A DNA stretch of 64,000 nucleotides from Brevundimonas sp. (GCF_016742135.1 NZ_JACVCG010000002.1:124001-188000); one strand, 5' to 3'. Positions 33,845-43,065 are shown, numbered from the stretch's first letter. Translations and numbers: made by a program. Notes: generated by a model from the letters alone, not told the origin.

Positions 33845-35419
33845 TCAGGCCGCCGACTGAACCCTGTCGAAGGGCGGGGCCTCCATAAGGGCCCACTCCG
33901 CGTCATAAACGCCCTTTTCCATGTGCACATAAAGCGACAGCATCCAGGTCGTCAGGATGTCCGCCAGCCCGTCGCGGATGTCCGGCCGGGCGCGCATCAG
34001 GCGGTTGGCCTTGCGGATGACGTCGGCGATCTCGGGATTGCCCCGGCTGACGGCGCGTAGCATCCGTCCAAAATGGGCATTGGCCCTGGCCCGCGACGGC
34101 GAATTGTAAAGCCGTCCGGTCCCGCGCTTCAGCAGGGGATTGGGCCCCAGAATGTCGGCCAGTGCCTCGAAACGCGTCCAGAACGCCGCCGGGCTGTACA
34201 GCCGACTGATCAGCCAGCGTGTGCCGGTATAAAGCTGTTGCTTGGTCATCTGGGCGGGGATGATGTTGGTCACCATGTCCGCCCCGGGGAAGTGCGCCTG
34301 CTCCCCCGTCAGGTCCAGCCGACCGGCCTTCAGCATCTCGTCATAGATGGGTGTGGCCATGGGCGCGACCAGCGAGGAAATCTTGAACGTCCCGACCGGC
34401 AGGCCCATGCCGAACCGGTATTGGCGCTCAAAAATCGTCAGATCGTCCGCGTCAAATCCGACCATCAGGGCGGCCTCGATCTTCAGGCCGTGGCTGGCCA
34501 CCTTGCGCAACTGGGCCTGCATGTCGGTGTTCAGGTTCTGGCGCTTCTTGCTGGCCTTCAGGCTCTCTTCGTTCACCGACTCCACGCCGATGAACAGGTT
34601 GGACACACCCGCCTCGGCACAGCGCACCAGCATCTCGTCGTCGCGCGCCACATCGATCGAGACCTGGGTGGCAAAGATCACATGATCGCGTCCCTCGTGC
34701 CCGTTCCAGGCGATCAGGGCGTCCAGCAGTTCGGTGGCGCGCTTGCGATAAACGGTGAAATTGTCGTCGGCTAGCGCGATGCGGTTATAGCCCAGATCAT
34801 ACAGGCGCTGGACCTCGGCGATCACCTGATCCGGCGTCTTGTGGCGCTGCTTGCGGCCCAGATACTGGATCACGTCACAATAGTTGCACTCGAACGGACA
34901 GCCGCGGCTGGTCTGCACCACCCCGACCAGAGCCCGGTCATTGTCGAACAGCTCCCAGGCCGGCACGGGCGAGCGCGACAGGTCGGGGCGGCCCCCCGAA
35001 TAGTGCGGTTTGAGCGAACCGCTCAGCATGTCAGCGAAAAAGCCCTCGGCGATCTCCTCGAACTCGCCGGTCACGGCAACGTCACAGGCACCCTCGAAGG
35101 CCCCGGGGTCCAGGGTGATGTGCGGCCCACCGATGATCACTGTCTTGCCCCGGGCCCGGAACTCACGGGCGATCTCGATTGCGCGCTTGGCTTGCGAGAC
35201 ATTGGCCGTGATGCCGACGAAGTCCGCATCGGTCTCGAAATCGACCGGCACCAGGGCTTCATCGTGGAGCGTGATGACAAGCCCGTCCGGCGCCATGGCC
35301 GCCACGGTGGCGATGGCGACCGGTGCCACCCGGGTCACCGAGTCGTCCGCTCCGCCGGAGATACCGGCGAAGTCGGCGTCCCAGTGCGGCCTGGGCGCGA
35401 TCAACAGAAAACGGACCAT
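33845..35419 (-). CDS. B12-binding-domain radical SAM protein
   Basis: About 524 residues. Rossmann-like B12-binding domain (RFLLIAPRPHWDADF... KTVIIGGPHITLDPGAFEGACDVAVTGEFEEIAEGF), then TSRGCPFECNYCD (Cys174-x3-Cys178-x2-Cys181). A C-terminal helical region (DUF4070-like) follows. The cobalamin DxHxxG motif is not seen, so B12 may bind differently or not at all. Such enzymes methylate or rearrange unreactive carbons. Converges with the previous radical SAM gene (9-base gap). The ATG at 35419 or the GTG at 35431 may be the start. Confidence 0.82.
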   Translation of the reverse strand: MVRFLLIAPRPHWDADFAGISGGADDSVTRVAPVAIATVAAMAPDGLVITLHDEALVPVDFETDADFVGITANVSQAKRAIEIAREFRARGKTVIIGGPHITLDPGAFEGACDVAVTGEFEEIAEGFFADMLSGSLKPHYSGGRPDLSRSPVPAWELFDNDRALVGVVQTSRGCPFECNYCDVIQYLGRKQRHKTPDQVIAEVQRLYDLGYNRIALADDNFTVYRKRATELLDALIAWNGHEGRDHVIFATQVSIDVARDDEMLVRCAEAGVSNLFIGVESVNEESLKASKKRQNLNTDMQAQLRKVASHGLKIEAALMVGFDADDLTIFERQYRFGMGLPVGTFKISSLVAPMATPIYDEMLKAGRLDLTGEQAHFPGADMVTNIIPAQMTKQQLYTGTRWLISRLYSPAAFWTRFEALADILGPNPLLKRGTGRLYNSPSRARANAHFGRMLRAVSRGNPEIADVIRKANRLMRARPDIRDGLADILTTWMLSLYVHMEKGVYDAEWALMEAPPFDRVQSAA

Positions 35420-35475
35420 GGAGTCAGGCACTCTCCCTGATCCCTTTGCTACACGTGTGCGGTGGCTGTGGCCAC

Positions 35476-35985
35476 TCAGGTCAGCGAGCAGTTGATCACG
35501 TTCTGGGCCCGCTGCGGCCCCGGCAGATGCCCCACGGCGCTGCCCGGCAGGCTGCTGAGATCATAGACAAAGGCTTGAAGATCATAGACGCTGCGGATGA
35601 ACCCCTGATCGCGCAGCACCCGCACGCCCCAGCAGTCCGCATTGGTCTCGCTGTTATAGGGGCCGAGCGCGTGGTGCCCGCATTCGTGGGCGAACCACCA
35701 CACCTGCACCAGCGGCTGAAAGCGGGCCAAAACATCAGGGTTCATGACGATGATCGGCCGACCGTTCCTTACGCGGGTCGCAATCCCCACGTTGTTGAGG
35801 CCCCTGGTCATGTAGATGCGCACGGGCTCGCCATAGAAGCTGACGCAGTTGAGCGGGACCCCGGCGATGTTGACCTGCCACATGCCACCGTCCTGGGCGC
35901 GGGCCGGGTCGGGGCCGGACGTCAGCGCGACCAGGGGCAGGGCAAGCGACAGAACGCCGCCAAGGATACGTCTGGACCGAACCAT
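35476..35985 (-). CDS. secreted HExxH metalloprotease-like protein
   Basis: 169 residues with signal peptide (MVRSRRILGGVLSLALPLVALTSGPDPARA) and zinc-binding VWWFAHECGHHALGPYNSETNADCWGVRVL: H100-E101-x-x-H104, with a downstream Glu/Asp region that could supply the third ligand. Four cysteines in the mature part could form disulfides. Not a full M48 protein; family unknown. The ribosome site GGAGGGAAG precedes ATG 35985. Confidence 0.75.
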   Translation of the reverse strand: MVRSRRILGGVLSLALPLVALTSGPDPARAQDGGMWQVNIAGVPLNCVSFYGEPVRIYMTRGLNNVGIATRVRNGRPIIVMNPDVLARFQPLVQVWWFAHECGHHALGPYNSETNADCWGVRVLRDQGFIRSVYDLQAFVYDLSSLPGSAVGHLPGPQRAQNVINCSLT

Positions 35986-36125
35986 TCTTCCCTCCATCCG
36001 GCCTCCCTTCTGAACCGGTAAAGCCGTCCTGTCGACCGATCGGCTGCAAGCGGCAGCGGGGAAACGATTCCCTCGCGCCCGCGCCCGGACTAAGCTTTCG
36101 CGGGTAGCAGGCGAAGCGAGGCAGG

Positions 36126-37715
36126 ATGGCGCGCGAGGCGTGGGATGCGGTGGTGCTGGGCGGTGGCCACAACGGGCTGGTCTGCGCCTGGTACATGGCG
36201 CGCGCCGGGCTGAAGGTGCGGGTTCTGGAGCGGCGCTCTGTGGTCGGCGGCGCGGCGGTGACCGAAGAATTCCACCCTGGCTATCGCAACTCGACTGCCA
36301 GCTACACCGTCAGCCTGCTCAATCCAAAGGTCATCGCCGACATGCAGCTGGCGCGCCATGGACTGCGCGTGGTCGAGCGGCGCATGTCGAACTTCCTGCC
36401 CCTGCCGGACGGCGACAGCCTGTCGGTGGGCGAGGGGGGGCTGACGGCGCGGGAAGTGGCCCGCTTCTCGCCGCGCGATGCGGCGCGGCTGGATGACTAT
36501 GGCCGCCGGCTGGACGCGGTCGCCGATGTGCTGCGCGATCAGGTGCTGAAAGCCCCGCCCAATCTGACCCCCGGTCTGGGCCTCGCCAGCCTCGGGCCTG
36601 CGATTGCCGCGGGGGCGCTGGGCCTGCGGGTCAAGACGCTGGATCAGACCACCCAGCGCGATCTGGTCGACCTGTTCACCCGTTCGGCCGGGGAATGGCT
36701 GGACGGCTGGTTCGAAAGCGACCCGATCAAGGCCCTGTTCGGGTTCGACAGCGTGGTCGGGGCATATGGCAGTCCCTGGACCCCGGGCTCGGCCTATGTC
36801 CTCCTTCACCATGTGTTCGGCGAGGTGAATGGCAAACGCGGCGCCTGGGGCCATGCCCTCGGCGGCATGGGTGCCATCACCCGGGCCATGGCCGCCGCCT
36901 GTGTCGAGGCGGGGGTCCAGATCACCCTGGATGCTCCTGTGGCCGAAGTGCTGACGGAAAAGGGCCGGGCCGTGGGCGCGGTTACTGAGGCCGGAGAGGT
37001 GGTGCGCGGCCGCGCGGTCGTCTCGAACCTGCATCCGCGCCTGTTGTTTGATCGTCTGGTCGACCCGGCGATCGTGCCCTCTGATTTCCGCGAGCGCATG
37101 GATCGGCATGTGTCAGGCTCGGGCACATTCCGCATGAACGTGGCGCTGGATCGCCTGCCGGACTTCACCGCGCTGCCGGGGAAGGGGGACCACCTGACGG
37201 CCGGCATCATCATCGCACCCAGCCTGGACTATATGGACCGCGCATACCAGGACGCGCGCCGCGACGGCTGGTCCCGCCAGCCGATCGTCGAAATGCTGAT
37301 CCCCTCGACCCTCGACGACAGCCTCGCGCCCGAGGGACACCACGTGGCCAGCCTGTTCTGCCAGCACGTCGCGCCCGACCTGGCCGACGCGCACCGAGAC
37401 ACGGTCGCCGACCTGATGATCGATACGGTTGAGGCTCATGCCCCGGGCTTCAGGGCGTCAATTGTGGGCAGGCTGGCACTGGGCCCGCGCGATCTGGAGC
37501 GGCGGTTCGGCCTGATCGGGGGCGACATCTTCCATGGCCGCCTCAGCCTCGATCAGCTGTTCAGTGCCCGCCCTGTGCTGGGGCATGCCGACTATCGCAT
37601 GCCTGTTCCCGGTCTTTATCTGTGCGGCTCCGGTGCCCATCCCGGCGGGGGCGTGACCGGTGCGCCCGGGCACAACGCAGCCCGTGCGGTGGTTCGCGAT
37701 CTCAGGCGTATCTGA
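36126..37715 (+). CDS. FAD-dependent oxidoreductase, phytoene-desaturase/PYROXD2-like
   Basis: 529 residues. N-terminal dinucleotide fold VVLGGGHNGLVCAWYMARAGLKVRVLERRSVVGGAAVTEEFHPGY and C-terminal FAD motif PVPGLYLCGSGAHPGGGVTGAPGHNAARAV, in the CrtI/PYROXD2 group. The substrate cannot be inferred; no carotenoid genes nearby. Length is normal for the family. Its last 14 bases overlap the stop of the opposing response regulator. Confidence 0.88.
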   Translation: MAREAWDAVVLGGGHNGLVCAWYMARAGLKVRVLERRSVVGGAAVTEEFHPGYRNSTASYTVSLLNPKVIADMQLARHGLRVVERRMSNFLPLPDGDSLSVGEGGLTAREVARFSPRDAARLDDYGRRLDAVADVLRDQVLKAPPNLTPGLGLASLGPAIAAGALGLRVKTLDQTTQRDLVDLFTRSAGEWLDGWFESDPIKALFGFDSVVGAYGSPWTPGSAYVLLHHVFGEVNGKRGAWGHALGGMGAITRAMAAACVEAGVQITLDAPVAEVLTEKGRAVGAVTEAGEVVRGRAVVSNLHPRLLFDRLVDPAIVPSDFRERMDRHVSGSGTFRMNVALDRLPDFTALPGKGDHLTAGIIIAPSLDYMDRAYQDARRDGWSRQPIVEMLIPSTLDDSLAPEGHHVASLFCQHVAPDLADAHRDTVADLMIDTVEAHAPGFRASIVGRLALGPRDLERRFGLIGGDIFHGRLSLDQLFSARPVLGHADYRMPVPGLYLCGSGAHPGGGVTGAPGHNAARAVVRDLRRI

Positions 37716-38082
37716 CGTCCAGCACCCGCATCAGGGCATCCCGGATCATCGCCTCGGTATAGGGCTTCTGGACCGTCGGTCGACCGGCCCAGTCCTCGGC
37801 CAGTCCGCCCTGGCCATAGCCGGTTGAGAATACCAGCGGCACGCCCTTGCGATCCAGGGCCTCGGCCACGGGATAGACGGTCTGGCCGGCGACATTGACG
37901 TCCAGCAGGGCCACGTCCGGCGCGGTGTCACCCGCGACGAGCTCCAGGGCGTCCTCCACGCGCGCCGCCGTGCCGAAAATCGTGCAGCCCATGTCCTCGA
38001 GCATGGTCTCCAGCAGCATGGCGACCAGGGACTCGTCCTCGACGACCAGCACCTTTCGGCCTTCCAGCCCGGGATTACTCAT
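37702..38082 (-). CDS. single-domain response regulator
   Basis: 126 residues, receiver domain only: KVLVVEDESLVAMLLETMLEDMGC, phospho-acceptor Asp in VALLDVNVAG, FSTGYGQ and the conserved Lys in VQKPYTEAMIRDAL. No output domain. Overlaps the HWE kinase stop by eight bases, so the pair is translated together. Such receivers commonly serve HWE kinases as partner or phosphate sink. Confidence 0.92.
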   Translation of the reverse strand: MSNPGLEGRKVLVVEDESLVAMLLETMLEDMGCTIFGTAARVEDALELVAGDTAPDVALLDVNVAGQTVYPVAEALDRKGVPLVFSTGYGQGGLAEDWAGRPTVQKPYTEAMIRDALMRVLDVRYA

Positions 38083-39586
38083 GGCGCATTCTCTCGAGAG
38101 GAAAGGTCAGTGAAAAGATCAATCCGTCAGGGGCATAGTCGAAGCGGCACTGTCCCGCCAGATCATGACGCACATTCCGCTCCATCAGACGGCTGCCAAA
38201 GCCCTTGTGCTCGGAGACCGCGACCGGCGGGCCGTCGATTTCGCGCCAGACCAGCGACACCTGGCCATCCTGCACGGACCAGTCGACCAGAACCCGTCCG
38301 TCTCCTGACTGCAGGGCCCCGTGTTTGGCGGCATTGGTGGCCAGTTCGTGGAAGATCATCCCCAGGGACAGGGCCTGGGCCGGGTCCAGCGAAACGGCCG
38401 GTCCGTTCGGCAGGATACGCGTGGCCCCGTGGGCTTCGGTCTCGTGCGTCAGAATATCGGCCAGCTCCGCCCCCTCCCAATGGGTGCGGGTCAGAAGGTT
38501 GTGCGTATGGGACAGCGACATCAGGCGCGCCTGGAACCCTTCGGCGAAGCTTTCGGGGTCGGCGTGTGTCCGGGCGGTCTGCATGGCGATCGACTGAACT
38601 GTCGCCAGCGTGTTCTTCACGCGGTGGTTCAACTCGTCGATCATCAGCTTCTGCCGGTTGCCGGCCTCGACGACATCGGTCACGTCGTGCCCTTGCACGA
38701 ACACGCCCGCCACATCGCCCTGACCGTCGCGCAACGGCTGATAGACGAAGTTCAGATAGTGGGTGCGCAGCGCGCCGTCCGGTCCGCTGCTCAGCTGCAC
38801 CGGCATGGCGCGACCCTCGAACGTCTCGCCGGTATCGCGCACCTGTTTCAGCAGATCCAGAAAGCCCTGGGCCACGATCTCGGGCATGGCCTCGACCATA
38901 GGCCTGCCGTTGAGCGATCGGTGGCCCGTCAGTTCGGCATAGGCCTCATTGTGCATCTGGAAGACAAAGTTCGGCCCGGTCAGTACCGCGATGAAGCCCG
39001 GTGTCTGCATGAAGATGTCGAGCAGGCGGTTGCGTTCTGACTGCAGGCGCAGGTTGTCGCTCTGCAGATGCTCGGCGCGGGCCATGACGTTGCTGCTCAG
39101 CAGGTCCATGACCGTGGCCTTGTCCTGGTCACCCAGCACCCGTTTCCGCAGGTTCTGCAGTTCGGTGATGTCCATGGTGTGCTGCAGGATATAGGCGACC
39201 TTGCCGTCCGCCCCCCGGATCGGCGTGTGGGTTGCGCTCCAATAGCGATCCTCGATCCGCGTCAGGCCATCCGCATCGGTGACTTCAATGGGATAGTGGA
39301 TCAGCGCCAGATGGTCGGGCTCTCCGTTCTTCAGAACCCGCTCGAACGATGCCCGCAGTTGACGGGCGTTCTCGTGCGCCTGCTCGCTCTGTCCGCCCCC
39401 GTCGAACAGGTCGAACAGATTGCGCCCGATCAGGTCTTCCCGCTCGCGTCCGACGGCATCCAGATAGGCCTGGTTGACCCCCGCATAGCAGAAGTCGCGG
39501 GTCAGCATGGTGTAGGGATTGGGCGATGCATCGAACGCGCGCGCCATGTCCCGCGCCGCGACATCACTCAACTCAAGATACTTCAA
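38075..39586 (-). CDS. PAS-domain HWE-family histidine kinase
   Basis: 503 residues from the TTG at 39586 (GAGGGGGC upstream). Two PAS domains (about 14-140: NPYTMLTRDFCYAGVNQAYLDAVGREREDLIGRNLFDLF; about 190-310: TPGFIAVLTGPNFVFQMHNEAYAELTGHR), then the HWE/HisKA_2 phospho-acceptor LNHRVKNTLATVQSIAMQT and ATP-binding FHELATNAAKHGALQSGDGRV with N and G boxes. Lacks membrane segments, so cytoplasmic. PAS ligand is unknown; a flavin-type Cys motif is not present. Coupled to the response regulator. Confidence 0.9.
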   Translation of the reverse strand: MKYLELSDVAARDMARAFDASPNPYTMLTRDFCYAGVNQAYLDAVGREREDLIGRNLFDLFDGGGQSEQAHENARQLRASFERVLKNGEPDHLALIHYPIEVTDADGLTRIEDRYWSATHTPIRGADGKVAYILQHTMDITELQNLRKRVLGDQDKATVMDLLSSNVMARAEHLQSDNLRLQSERNRLLDIFMQTPGFIAVLTGPNFVFQMHNEAYAELTGHRSLNGRPMVEAMPEIVAQGFLDLLKQVRDTGETFEGRAMPVQLSSGPDGALRTHYLNFVYQPLRDGQGDVAGVFVQGHDVTDVVEAGNRQKLMIDELNHRVKNTLATVQSIAMQTARTHADPESFAEGFQARLMSLSHTHNLLTRTHWEGAELADILTHETEAHGATRILPNGPAVSLDPAQALSLGMIFHELATNAAKHGALQSGDGRVLVDWSVQDGQVSLVWREIDGPPVAVSEHKGFGSRLMERNVRHDLAGQCRFDYAPDGLIFSLTFPLERMRHE

Positions 39587-39696
39587 TCGGCAGCCCCCTC
39601 GACGAAGCTGTCGAAACGCCCGAGTCCGACAGGGGTTCCCAGGACATGTCAAGCGACCGGCTTGGGATTGACGGGTCAGCCGTCTAGGATCGCAGG

Positions 39697-41238
39697 ATGA
39701 TGCTTTCCGGACTGATTTCCCTGATGATGGTCCTTGCGCCCGTGTCTGTCCCTGCACCCGATCCCGTCGACACTGTCCGGCTGGAAAACGGCATCGTTCA
39801 GGGCGTGGTGACGCAAGATGTGGTGGCGTTCAAGGGGCTGCCCTATGCCGCGCCCCCGGTGGGCGAGCGGCGCTGGCGTCCCCCGGCCCCGGCCGCAGAC
39901 TGGTCGGGCGTGCGCGACGCCACGGATTACGGGGCCATCTGTATCCAGCCACCCGCGAACGGCGATCCCGGCGTCGGCCCCCTGCCGATGAGCGAGGACT
40001 GCCTCACCCTCAATGTCTGGGCCCCGGTCGAACGTCCGGGCCCGCTGCCCGTCATGGTCTGGATTCACGGCGGGGGGTACAGCAACGGCTCAGGCACCGC
40101 AGCCCTCTATGACGGCAGTGCGCTGGCCCGTCGCGGCGTGGTGGTGGTGACAATCAACTATCGCCTCGGCCGTCTGGGCTTCTTCGATCACCCGGCCCTG
40201 GCCGCGGAACGACCCGCCGGTGAACCGGCGGCCAACTATGGCGTCATGGACCAGATCGCCGCGCTCGAATGGGTCCGTCGCAACATCGCGACTCTGGGCG
40301 GTGACCCCGGCAACGTCACCATCTTCGGCGAGTCGGCGGGCGGCGTCGCGGTCACCCAGTTGATGATTGCCCCCTCCGCACGCGGCCTGTTCCACAAGGC
40401 CATCGTCCAGTCGGGCCTCGGCCGTCAGCGATCGGCCCAGCTTGCGCTTGACCGCCCCGGCCGACCCTCGGCCCAGTCGCTGGGGGTCGCCTTCGCCCGC
40501 AGCGCCCGCCTGCCTGCCGAGGTCGATGCGGTGCAACTGCGCGCCGTGCCCGCCGAGGCCCTGCTCAGCCCCATGCCGGCCTTCTACTCGGATAATCTGA
40601 TTGTCGACGGCATCATCCTCACCGAAGATGTGGTCGAGGCCTTCGCCGCCGGGCGTCAGGCCCCGGTGCCCCTGATGCTTGGCACCAACAGCGCGGAGTT
40701 CTGGTGGATCCGCCCCACGGACGCCGGGGCCTACGGCCGCACCGACGATGCCATGACCACCGCCGAGCACGACGCCCTGCTGGCGGCCTACGGCGGCCCC
40801 GACGGCTATGACGCCCATGTGGTCAGCGACCTGATCTTCAACGAGCCGGCCCGCCATCTGACGCGCCTGCACGCCGCAGCCGGGCATCCGACCTTCCTCT
40901 ACCGGTTCGACGTGGTGGCGGATTCCAACCCCGAGCCCAGCGGCGGGGCGACCCATGCCTCCGAACGTCCCTATGTGTTCGACACCCTGGACACGGTCGG
41001 ACGGCCCCTGGGCCAGAGAGATCAGGACGCCGCCGACGCCATGGCCGGCTACTGGACCCGTTTCGCGAGGGCCGGCGATCCAAACACCCCTTCCGCGGTT
41101 GTCTGGCCGGACCTGCGCTCTGCCCCGGATCAGCTTCTGGAGTTCACCAATGACGGTCCCGTTGCCCGACCGATGCCTCATGCCGACCGGCTGGACCTGA
41201 TCGAAGCCTTCTACGCCCGGGTCCGCCCCGCAGGTTAG
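39697..41238 (+). CDS. secreted carboxylesterase, type B
   Basis: 513 residues with signal peptide (MMLSGLISLMMVLAPVSVPAPDP). Alpha/beta hydrolase type-B motifs: FKGLPYAAPPVGERRWRPP, EDCLTLNVWAP, VWIHGGGYSNGSG (oxyanion hole) and GESAGGVAVTQLM (nucleophile Ser). Family members cleave carboxylic esters of broad range. Divergent from the HWE kinase, no operon partner. Confidence 0.9.
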   Translation: MMLSGLISLMMVLAPVSVPAPDPVDTVRLENGIVQGVVTQDVVAFKGLPYAAPPVGERRWRPPAPAADWSGVRDATDYGAICIQPPANGDPGVGPLPMSEDCLTLNVWAPVERPGPLPVMVWIHGGGYSNGSGTAALYDGSALARRGVVVVTINYRLGRLGFFDHPALAAERPAGEPAANYGVMDQIAALEWVRRNIATLGGDPGNVTIFGESAGGVAVTQLMIAPSARGLFHKAIVQSGLGRQRSAQLALDRPGRPSAQSLGVAFARSARLPAEVDAVQLRAVPAEALLSPMPAFYSDNLIVDGIILTEDVVEAFAAGRQAPVPLMLGTNSAEFWWIRPTDAGAYGRTDDAMTTAEHDALLAAYGGPDGYDAHVVSDLIFNEPARHLTRLHAAAGHPTFLYRFDVVADSNPEPSGGATHASERPYVFDTLDTVGRPLGQRDQDAADAMAGYWTRFARAGDPNTPSAVVWPDLRSAPDQLLEFTNDGPVARPMPHADRLDLIEAFYARVRPAG

Positions 41239-41272
41239 CCCTTCGTCCAAATCGCCCTGGGCGTCAGGCGGG

Positions 41273-41701
41273 TCAGCCCGGGACCATGCGCTCGAAGACC
41301 GGCAGCGCCGGATCGAGGGTGTCCCATGTCTGGGCACGGACGCCGTAGGTGACCGCCTGCGGAACGAACAGGCCGGGATCGTCCAGACTCGCCGCATGGA
41401 CCGCGATCAGGTCCGGCATGGCAGCAAAGGTCAGATAGACCGGCGTGCCGCAGGCCGGGCAAAAGGCGTGCCGCTTTTCGTTGCCGCTGTCGGCGACAAT
41501 CCCCCATGCCCGCGCCTCGCCCGTCACCTTCACCCCGTCGCGGCCCGAGAAGGAGAGGTAGGAGCCGTGACCGGTGCCACTCCTCGTCTGACAGTCCCGG
41601 CACTGGCAATGGTTCTGGAAGACGGGTTCGCGGCGCGTCTCATAGCGGATCGCGCCACAGGCACATCCGCCGGAATATATCCTGGTCATGGTGATGCTCA
41701 C
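41273..41701 (-). CDS. GFA-domain (glutathione-dependent formaldehyde-activating) protein
   Basis: About 142 residues: MTRIYSGGCACGAIRYE, then NHCQCRDCQTRSGTGHGSYLSF and KRHAFCPACGTPVYLTF, the CxC, CxxC and CxxC zinc-binding cysteines of the GFA/CENP-V family. Function as S-hydroxymethylglutathione synthase is disputed for many members. The start could be GTG 41701 or ATG 41689. 14 bases after the preceding AHSA1 gene on the same strand, so part of that operon. Confidence 0.88.
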   Translation of the reverse strand: MSITMTRIYSGGCACGAIRYETRREPVFQNHCQCRDCQTRSGTGHGSYLSFSGRDGVKVTGEARAWGIVADSGNEKRHAFCPACGTPVYLTFAAMPDLIAVHAASLDDPGLFVPQAVTYGVRAQTWDTLDPALPVFERMVPG

Positions 41702-41715
41702 GTTCTGTCGCGCCT

Positions 41716-42174
41716 TCAGGCGGCGGGGGCCGCCAGTTCGGGCAGTTCGGTCCTGCCCGTCTCGATCAGTTCCTTGAGGCTGCCCTGTATCAGGGCGGTC
41801 CAACTGTCCGAGCAGGTGTCAAAGCACTCGACGTTCGGCTTGAGGCCGACATGGGTGAACACGATTTCTGTGCCCGCACCTTTGCGCGCGATGTCGAATG
41901 CAATGGTCGTGCCGGTCCATTCGCTCCTGTCGTCGACGTAGTTCAGCACGCTTTCAAGCACCCGCCAGGCAACCCGCTTGCCGGGCACCAGTTCGCTCAC
42001 CTGCTGCCTCGAATAGTGCAGATCCTCGTAGCGGTAGGTGAAGGTTTCGCCGAGTCGGGCGGGGTTGCCTTCATGCTGTCCGCTCCACCAGGCGCGCGGA
42101 GTGGTGATGGCGGCAAAGACCACTTCGGGGCCTTGGGCGACCCGGAAGGAGGTCGTGAAATCGGGACCGGACAT
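41716..42174 (-). CDS. SRPBCC/AHSA1-domain protein
   Basis: 152 residues: FTTSFRVAQGPEVVFAAITTPRAWWSGQHEGNPARLGETFTYRYEDLHYSRQQVSELVPGKRVAWRV, typical helix-grip SRPBCC fold of AHSA1-like proteins that often accompany ArsR regulators. It may bind a hydrophobic ligand. 62 bases downstream of the first AHSA1 gene. Confidence 0.87.
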   Translation of the reverse strand: MSGPDFTTSFRVAQGPEVVFAAITTPRAWWSGQHEGNPARLGETFTYRYEDLHYSRQQVSELVPGKRVAWRVLESVLNYVDDRSEWTGTTIAFDIARKGAGTEIVFTHVGLKPNVECFDTCSDSWTALIQGSLKELIETGRTELPELAAPAA

Positions 42175-42236
42175 TGTGTCTCTCTGTTGAAAATGGGCGC
42201 GCGGCGCGGTGCCCGCGTTGCCGACTCCCTCAGTCG

Positions 42237-42701
42237 CTAGGCGGCTTTCGGTTTGGCGAAGATGTCCAGACCGGCACCGGTCTCGACGAAGGACTTCAGG
42301 CTGGACAGGACGACCGGCCAGCCCCGGGTGACGCCCGTTTCCATGCCGCTGCCGACGATGAGGTCGTCGTGGGAAACGGTCAGCCGCACCATGTCCTCAT
42401 ACTCCTCGATGCCGAAGGTGACGCGGCTGTAGGCGTCGCGATCCGCTTCCTGGGAGGCGTTGGCCCAGGTCATGACGAGGCGCGAGGGCGGGCAGACTTC
42501 GACGACCTCGCCGACCAATTCCACGGTGCGTGCGTCGTTGGCGCGGATGTGCTGCCACTTCGAGCCGGGCTGCCAGTCGGACACGTTCTCGTGCCCCCAG
42601 TAACGGCGGGCCAGCTCGGGCCGGGTGATCGCCTCGAACACCTTTTCGGGCGTCGAGCGGATATAGGTCACATAGACGAAGCGGGTCTTCTGCAGGGTCA
42701 T
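42237..42701 (-). CDS. SRPBCC/AHSA1-domain protein paired with ArsR
   Basis: 154 residues: VYVTYIRSTPEKVFEAITRPELARRYWGHENVSDWQPGSKWQHI, AHSA1/activator-of-Hsp90-like SRPBCC domain, common in operons with the ArsR regulator immediately upstream. ATGA overlap with the ArsR stop at 42698-42701. Much longer upstream-frame readings are artefacts. Confidence 0.9.
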   Translation of the reverse strand: MTLQKTRFVYVTYIRSTPEKVFEAITRPELARRYWGHENVSDWQPGSKWQHIRANDARTVELVGEVVEVCPPSRLVMTWANASQEADRDAYSRVTFGIEEYEDMVRLTVSHDDLIVGSGMETGVTRGWPVVLSSLKSFVETGAGLDIFAKPKAA

Positions 42702-43018
42702 TCCGGATTTCCTTCCAGGTCCTTCTTCAGGTCGTGCAGCAGGCTCAGCCGCTGGCGTTCGAACTTGCGTACCCACCGCTCGTAGACGTCGTGCAGGGGC
42801 ACCGGGTTGATGAAATGCAGCTTCTCGCGGCCGCGCCGTGTTGTGCTCACAAGATTGGCGTCCTCCAGGATGCCGAGATGCTGCGTGACCGACTGCCGGG
42901 CCATGTCGAGATGGTCGCAGAGCTGGCCGAGCGTCTGCCCGTTCCGCTCGGCCAGAAGATCGAGCAGCTTGCGGCGTGTCGGGTCGGCCAGTGCCTTGAA
43001 AACCTTGTCCGTGTCCAT
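42698..43018 (-). CDS. ArsR-family winged-helix regulator
   Basis: 106 residues: MDTDKVFKALADPTRRKLLDLLAERNGQTLGQLCDHLDMARQSVTQHLGILEDANLVSTTRRGREKLHFIN. No conserved Cys pair of metal-sensing ArsR proteins, so probably not metal-responsive; this type commonly pairs with AHSA1 proteins. It heads an operon of ArsR, two AHSA1 proteins and GFA. The palindrome at 43046-43065 is its likely operator. Confidence 0.92.
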   Translation of the reverse strand: MDTDKVFKALADPTRRKLLDLLAERNGQTLGQLCDHLDMARQSVTQHLGILEDANLVSTTRRGREKLHFINPVPLHDVYERWVRKFERQRLSLLHDLKKDLEGNPE

Positions 43019-43045
43019 CGCTCTCAATCGGTGTTGCCGGCCAAT

Positions 43046-43065
43046 ATGCAGGTAAATACCTGCAT
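43046..43065. promoter_or_regulatory. perfect palindromic operator upstream of arsR
   Basis: ATGCAGGTAAATACCTGCAT: nine-base arms around AA, ending 28 bases upstream of the ArsR start. Its position fits autoregulation by ArsR. Confidence 0.8.

Noticed and set aside
21842-35470. Integrase or tRNA-fragment direct repeat marking a genomic island
   Set aside because: None seen by eye on either strand; a search over the larger region would be needed.
37702-38082. Response regulator as an anti-sigma-factor PhyR-type protein
   Set aside because: No sigma-like N-domain; receiver only.
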